From the NCBI GenBank assembly GCA_946647055.1, contig CAMPCT010000010.1:1-25207 (forward strand): a DNA stretch of 25,207 nucleotides, read 5' to 3'. Positions 23,025-25,207 of this stretch are shown piece by piece. Position numbers and translations under genes: made by a program. Every line of letters begins with the position of its first letter. The stretch's first letter is position 1. The DNA is from an uncultured Atopobium sp. GTDB lineage: Bacteria > Actinomycetota > Coriobacteriia > Coriobacteriales > Atopobiaceae. The notes under the pieces were generated by a model that saw only the letters and a list, made by a program, of their open reading frames with translations, was not told the origin of the DNA and searched no databases.

Positions 23025-23930
23025 CTAGCCCTCGAGCTCCGGCAAGTTGGCCAGGAAGGTCGCCAGCGCGTCGCGCCACGGGCGCATCTCGTCACCGATG
23101 GTCTGGGCCAGGTGCTCGTTTTTGAGCGCCGAGAAGAGCGGCCTGCGGGCGGCGTCGGGATGTGCCTCGGCGTACTCGTCGGAGGTGCAGGGCGTGACGA
23201 TGTCGGGGCTGTAGCCGGCCCCCTCCACGATGGCGCGGGTGAACTCCGCCCACGAGCAGATGCCGTTGTTGGTGCAGTGGTAGATGCCGTAGTCCTCGGT
23301 GAGGATGAGGCGCAGCAGCTCGTAGGCGAGGTCGTTGGCAGAGGTGGGGTTACCCAGCTGGTCGTCCACCACCGTCATGCCGCCCAGCTCGCGCGCGAGG
23401 CGCAGCATGGTCTTGACGAAGTTCTTGCCCACATAGCCGTAGAGCCAGGCCGTGCGCACCACGAACGTGCGGGGGTTCGCCTCGAGCGAGAGCTGCTCGC
23501 CGGCCAGCTTGGTGCGGCCATAGGCGCTGATGGGGCCGGTGACGTCGGTCTCGACGCGCTCGCCGGGCTCGGTGCCGGGGAAGACGTAGTCGGTCGAGAC
23601 CTGGACGAACTTTGCCCCCTGTGCGGCGCTGGCGCGGGCGAGGTTCTGCGGACCCAGGGCGTTGACCTTGTAGGCCGCGTCCTCCACCTTCTCGCAGCCA
23701 TCGACGTTGGTCATGGCCGCGCAGTTGATGACGGCGTCATAGGAGCGCTCGGCAAACCAGGCGTCGACCGCCGCCTCGTCGGTGATGTCGAGCTCCTCGT
23801 AGTCGATGTACTCCGCCTCGGAGCCAACCAGTTCCTGCGGGATGGGGCCGATCTCGGCCTGTCCCGTCGTGAGCAGACGGCGAAGCTCGTTGCCCAGCTG
23901 TCCCTTGCCACCCGTTACGAGAATCCTCAT
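23025..23930 (-). CDS. rfbD: dTDP-4-dehydrorhamnose reductase (RmlD)
   Basis: A 301-residue NAD(P)H-dependent reductase of the SDR family. It starts MRILVTGGKGQLGNEL with the cofactor loop GGKGQLG (7-13). The catalytic Tyr137 and Lys141 are in SAYGRTKLAGEQ, and the family blocks VINCAAMTNVDGCE (67-80) and STDYVFPG (112-119) are present. It makes the last step of dTDP-L-rhamnose synthesis. Length is normal for a stand-alone RmlD. GGGAGG lies seven bases before the start. The gene is 12 bases after rmlB in the same direction, so the two form one operon. RmlC (epimerase) is not in the window and must be elsewhere for rhamnose to be made. Confidence 0.93.
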   Translation of the reverse strand: MRILVTGGKGQLGNELRRLLTTGQAEIGPIPQELVGSEAEYIDYEELDITDEAAVDAWFAERSYDAVINCAAMTNVDGCEKVEDAAYKVNALGPQNLARASAAQGAKFVQVSTDYVFPGTEPGERVETDVTGPISAYGRTKLAGEQLSLEANPRTFVVRTAWLYGYVGKNFVKTMLRLARELGGMTVVDDQLGNPTSANDLAYELLRLILTEDYGIYHCTNNGICSWAEFTRAIVEGAGYSPDIVTPCTSDEYAEAHPDAARRPLFSALKNEHLAQTIGDEMRPWRDALATFLANLPELEG

Positions 23931-23942
23931 CTTCGTGCCTCC

Positions 23943-25001
<1,059 letters not shown>

Positions 25002-25004
25002 TTA

Positions 25005-25010
25005 AGTATA
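25005..25010 (-). promoter_or_regulatory. Candidate -10 element of the rmlB-rmlD operon
   Basis: TATACT on the minus strand (plus AGTATA) lies about 40 bases before the rmlB start in a short AT-rich patch. No good -35 is seen at 16-18 bases, so support is limited. Confidence 0.35.
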
Positions 25011-25068
25011 GCTGGGCAATGTGGGCACCTGATGTGGACGTGCGTCGTTATGCGGGCGCGCGTCGTTG

Positions 25069-25095
25069 TCCCCGCGTGCAACTGTTGTCCGGGGA
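25069..25095 (-). terminator. Weak hairpin after the partial gene at the right edge
   Basis: TCCCCG and CGGGGA pair around a 15-base loop, about 29 bases after the stop codon of the minus-strand partial gene. No T-run follows. It could end that transcript before the rmlB promoter. Confidence 0.25.
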
Positions 25096-25123
25096 GACAC
25101 CGCAACCGAGAGGAGACGCCCCA

Positions 25124-25207
25124 CTATCCCAGCTTGGTCAGCTTTCCGTTATTGTCTGCCTGGTAGGCCGTCACCACGTACGCAAGCTTGCCCGCCTTGA
25201 TCGTGAT
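25124..25207 (-). CDS. C-terminal end of a protein with a cell-wall-binding-like repeat (partial)
   Basis: The last 27 codons of a minus-strand gene that begins beyond the right edge, ending at TAG (plus 25124-25126). The translated end reads KLAYVVTAYQADNNGKLTKLG. The YQADNNGKL segment is like the YIADNNGRL and YEADNNGKV repeats of the L,D-transpeptidase at 20561-22873, so it is probably another wall-associated protein. It is too short for a firm family call. Confidence 0.5.
   Translation of the reverse strand: MTIKAGKLAYVVTAYQADNNGKLTKLG

Noticed and set aside
21593..23125. A 510-codon plus-strand open frame over the L,D-transpeptidase
   Set aside because: It is antisense to the signal peptide, linker and repeats of a well-supported gene. 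The Val/Gly-rich repeats are complements of the real repeats.

Overview
The window is GC-rich and densely coding. It looks like part of a large surface-glycan locus of a Gram-positive, high-GC bacterium. The best guess is a member of the Coriobacteriia (Olsenella/Atopobium-like). This rests on the GC-rich codon use, clear AGGAGG-type ribosome sites, two secreted peptidoglycan enzymes (an NlpC/P60 coiled-coil protein and an L,D-transpeptidase carrying cell-wall-binding-type repeats), YfhO-type and other giant membrane proteins, and the absence of any outer-membrane export gene. The taxonomic call is inference; there is no rRNA or other phylogenetic marker here.

Left part (1-7368, + strand): the C-terminal end of UDP-glucose 6-dehydrogenase is followed by two overlapping four-helix transporter subunits (ArnE/ArnF-like), a PLP enzyme of the ACC deaminase/D-cysteine desulfhydrase fold, an ArnC/GtrB-like polyprenyl-phosphate glycosyltransferase, an ATP-grasp ligase, a very clear WecE (dTDP-4-keto-6-deoxyglucose aminotransferase) and a 683-residue membrane protein. 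Read together, they suggest a pathway that makes a 4-amino-4,6-dideoxy sugar, loads it on undecaprenyl phosphate, perhaps acylates it with an amino acid, flips it, and transfers it to an extracellular glycan. It resembles the Gram-negative Arn lipid A pathway rebuilt with different parts, and it is the most interesting system in the window.

Middle (7385-14607): single genes or short runs on alternating strands. These are two divergently transcribed GT2 glycosyltransferases, a YfhO-family membrane protein, an NlpC/P60 peptidoglycan hydrolase and a membrane acyltransferase (acyltransferase 3 family).

Right part (14655-25207, - strand throughout): a TupA-like ATP-grasp protein with a GT2; a UDP-glucuronate 4-epimerase; a GT2 translationally coupled to a Wzx-type flippase; a large L,D-transpeptidase with an acidic Pro-rich linker and a duplicated 149-residue module; rmlD and rmlB of the dTDP-rhamnose pathway; and the last codons of another protein with a cell-wall-binding-like repeat. 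RmlA and RmlC are not in the window.

The nucleotide-sugar genes connect the parts. RmlB makes dTDP-4-keto-6-deoxyglucose, which can go to rhamnose (RmlD, plus RmlC elsewhere) or to the amino sugar (WecE). Ugd plus the epimerase can supply UDP-glucuronate and UDP-galacturonate. The GT2 enzymes, flippase, GT-C-like proteins and acyltransferase assemble, export and decorate the polymer. No tRNA, rRNA, CRISPR array, transposase or phage gene was seen.
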